From Flavobacterium sp. M31R6 (GTDB lineage Bacteria; Bacteroidota; Bacteroidia; Flavobacteriales; Flavobacteriaceae): 64,000 nt of DNA. Below, in pieces: positions 62,614 through 64,000 of this stretch. Every line of letters starts with the position of its first letter. Position 1 is the first letter of the stretch. The notes under the pieces were generated by a model. The model saw only the letters and a list, made by a program, of their open reading frames with translations. It did no database searches and had not been told where the DNA came from. The stretch covers positions 2,294,001 through 2,358,000 of the forward strand of contig NZ_CP054141.1 of the NCBI RefSeq assembly GCF_013284035.1, given 5' to 3'. Both the position numbers and the translations under genes were made by a program.

Positions 62614-64000
62614 CTACAGTGGTCTATCCGCTTTTGCTGTTCCAAAGTCCAATGAAGGCTGATTTCCCATATACAATTTTAACTCACCACCTTTTACGAT
62701 CATGTCGTGAGTGATGTATGATTTTGTATATGGTTTTCCGTTGTATTCCACTTTTTGTATGTACATATTCGTTTTGCTGTTATTTACTGCAGTCATTTTG
62801 AATGATACATTTTCTTTGTAATGAACAATCGCTTCATCAACTGCTGGACTTCCAAAAACGTAAGTTCCGTTTGCAGGATTCACAGCATAGAATCCCATTG
62901 AGGATAGCACGTACCAAGCCGACATTTGTCCGACATCTTCGTTTCCGCAAATTCCGTCAATTTTGGTTGTGTAAAATTGGTCAAAAACCTGACGAACGAT
63001 CTTGGCTGTTTTCCAAGGTTGTCCCACATAAGCATACAAATACGGAATATGGTGACTCGGCTCATTTCCTTGAGCGTATTGTCCAATTAATCCACTAATG
63101 TCTGGTGAAGCATCCTCGCCGGCTACTTTTTCACTTTGTGTAAATAACTGGTCGAATTTTTCGATGAATTTTTGGTCTCCGCCAAATAAATCAATTAAAC
63201 CATAAGGATCCTGAGGAACCAACCAAGTGTATTGCCAAGCATTTCCTTCTACATAATCATCTTTACGGTGAGCGGAAGACATTGGATCAAAAGGCTCATT
63301 CCATTGGCCATTAGTCAATTTTCCACGCATGAAACCACTGTTTTTATCAAAATAGAGTTTGTATAATTCCGCTCTTTTTGTGAAATAAGCGTAATCTTCC
63401 ATTTTATTTAAATCTTTTGCCATACGGGCAATGCACCAATCATCAATTGCATATTCTAATGCATTGGCAACAGTTTCGAATTGACTGTCTGCAGGAATGT
63501 ATTGCAGTTTTTGTACATAATCCATTCCGGCACGGGTTTGCATCGCAGTTTTTTTGATCGCTTCATATGCCAAATTCACGTCGTAATTTCTATATCCTTT
63601 AAAATAGGCATCCACAATTACGGCTATCGAGTGATTCGCGTTCATACAATCGGTTTCATTGCCCATCAAATGCCAAACCGGTAGTCTTCCCTGTTGTTGG
63701 TAAATTGCTAAAAATGTTTTTATAATATCGTTGATTTTGTCCTCTTGGGTGATAGTGTAAAGTGGATGAAGCGCACGATATGTATCCCATAAAGAGAAGG
63801 TGGTGTAGTTTACTAAACCTGCATTTTTATAGATTTTTCTGTCTGTTCCTCTGTAATCACCATTTGCATCATTGAAAATTGATGGAGCAAACATCGTGTG
63901 ATACAATGAAGTATAGAAAATTGTTTTGGTATCAGCGTCGGCTTTAATGTCGATTTTCGCTAAAGCTTTATTCCATTTTGCATCTGCATCTTGAACTACT
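62614..64000 (-). CDS. GH92 alpha-mannosidase (5' part beyond the window)
   Basis: The frame is open to the last base, so the N-terminal part lies outside; 462 residues of the usual 750 remain. The segment seen contains IFYTSLYHTMFAPSIFNDAN, LVNYTTFSLWDTYRALHPLY, PVWHLMGNETDCMNANHSIA, EPSHHIPYLYAYVGQPWKTA, DGICGNEDVGQMSAWYVLSS and MGFYAVNPANGTYVFGSP. These are the catalytic and calcium-site regions of GH92. Its GNEDVGQMS and HHIPYLYAYVG motifs are those of typical alpha-1,2-type members, and differ from the neighbouring GH92 (GDEDNGQTS). First visible gene of the minus-strand operon. Confidence 0.95.
   Translation of the reverse strand, partial: VVQDADAKWNKALAKIDIKADADTKTIFYTSLYHTMFAPSIFNDANGDYRGTDRKIYKNAGLVNYTTFSLWDTYRALHPLYTITQEDKINDIIKTFLAIYQQQGRLPVWHLMGNETDCMNANHSIAVIVDAYFKGYRNYDVNLAYEAIKKTAMQTRAGMDYVQKLQYIPADSQFETVANALEYAIDDWCIARMAKDLNKMEDYAYFTKRAELYKLYFDKNSGFMRGKLTNGQWNEPFDPMSSAHRKDDYVEGNAWQYTWLVPQDPYGLIDLFGGDQKFIEKFDQLFTQSEKVAGEDASPDISGLIGQYAQGNEPSHHIPYLYAYVGQPWKTAKIVRQVFDQFYTTKIDGICGNEDVGQMSAWYVLSSMGFYAVNPANGTYVFGSPAVDEAIVHYKENVSFKMTAVNNSKTNMYIQKVEYNGKPYTKSYITHDMIVKGGELKLYMGNQPSLDFGTAKADRPL

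Noticed and set aside
62577..62645. Longer N-terminus for the endonuclease/phosphatase-family protein
   Set aside because: It would overlap the GH92 gene and place the signal peptide inside the protein; the ATG at 62576 gives a standard secretion signal.
1..64000. CRISPR array, tRNA, rRNA or prophage
   Set aside because: No regular spaced repeats, no cloverleaf or rRNA-like sequence, and no phage structural genes were recognised by eye; a tRNAscan and Infernal search would be decisive.

Overview
The window reads as chromosome of a member of the Bacteroidota, most likely a Flavobacterium or close relative. The signs are an AT-rich sequence, SusC/SusD pairs, lipoprotein signals with acidic residues after the cysteine, TAnnTTTG promoter elements, no Shine-Dalgarno sites, and a type IX secretion sorting domain on a sialidase. 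No rRNA, tRNA or CRISPR was recognised. The window is mostly a glycan-foraging region, interrupted at about 5.5-16.7 kb by an accessory stretch rich in repeats and gene remnants.

1-5.5 kb, plus strand: the end of a probable fructan utilisation locus, with a truncated SusD, a DUF4960 surface lipoprotein, a GH32 lipoprotein and a PfkB fructokinase, closed by a strong terminator. 5.5-16.7 kb: an accessory region. A mutasome-like cassette (DnaE-type and Y-family polymerases) faces away from a LexA-like HTH/S24 repressor, with a palindromic operator between them. Around it lie DUF1810, DUF1826-like and DUF6544-like genes, a GNAT gene between direct repeats, an SDR/AraC composite pseudogene, and copies of an interspersed repeat whose arms vary in sequence but stay complementary. 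16.7-34.4 kb, plus strand: a sialic-acid locus with ECF sigma, FecR anti-sigma, STN-type SusC, SusD, nanA, a Kelch mutarotase, an MFS transporter, a double-SGNH esterase, an AGE epimerase and a T9SS-secreted sialidase. 34.5-38.6 kb: nagA, an EamA transporter and a NagB/PIG-L fusion, which take the released GlcNAc to fructose-6-phosphate once it is phosphorylated.

39-44.1 kb, minus strand: an SDR, a UxaA-family dehydratase and FucP, next to an AraC regulator; this looks like part of an oxidative L-fucose pathway. 44.4-46.7 kb, plus strand: a GH20 beta-hexosaminidase. 46.8-64.0 kb, minus strand: at least twelve genes in one direction, ending at a bidirectional terminator. They encode two GH92 and one GH125 alpha-mannosidase, an endonuclease/phosphatase-fold protein, an alkaline-phosphatase-fold protein, an unassigned glycosidase, a ROK kinase, a glycosylasparaginase, CutC, two GH29 fucosidases and a BNR propeller protein.

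Together the genes could take apart N-linked glycoprotein glycans. Sialidase, hexosaminidase, fucosidases and mannosidases trim the glycan, glycosylasparaginase frees the last GlcNAc from asparagine, and the nan, nag and fuc genes catabolise the sugars. Function calls rest on reading motifs and family resemblance by eye; no database search was run.
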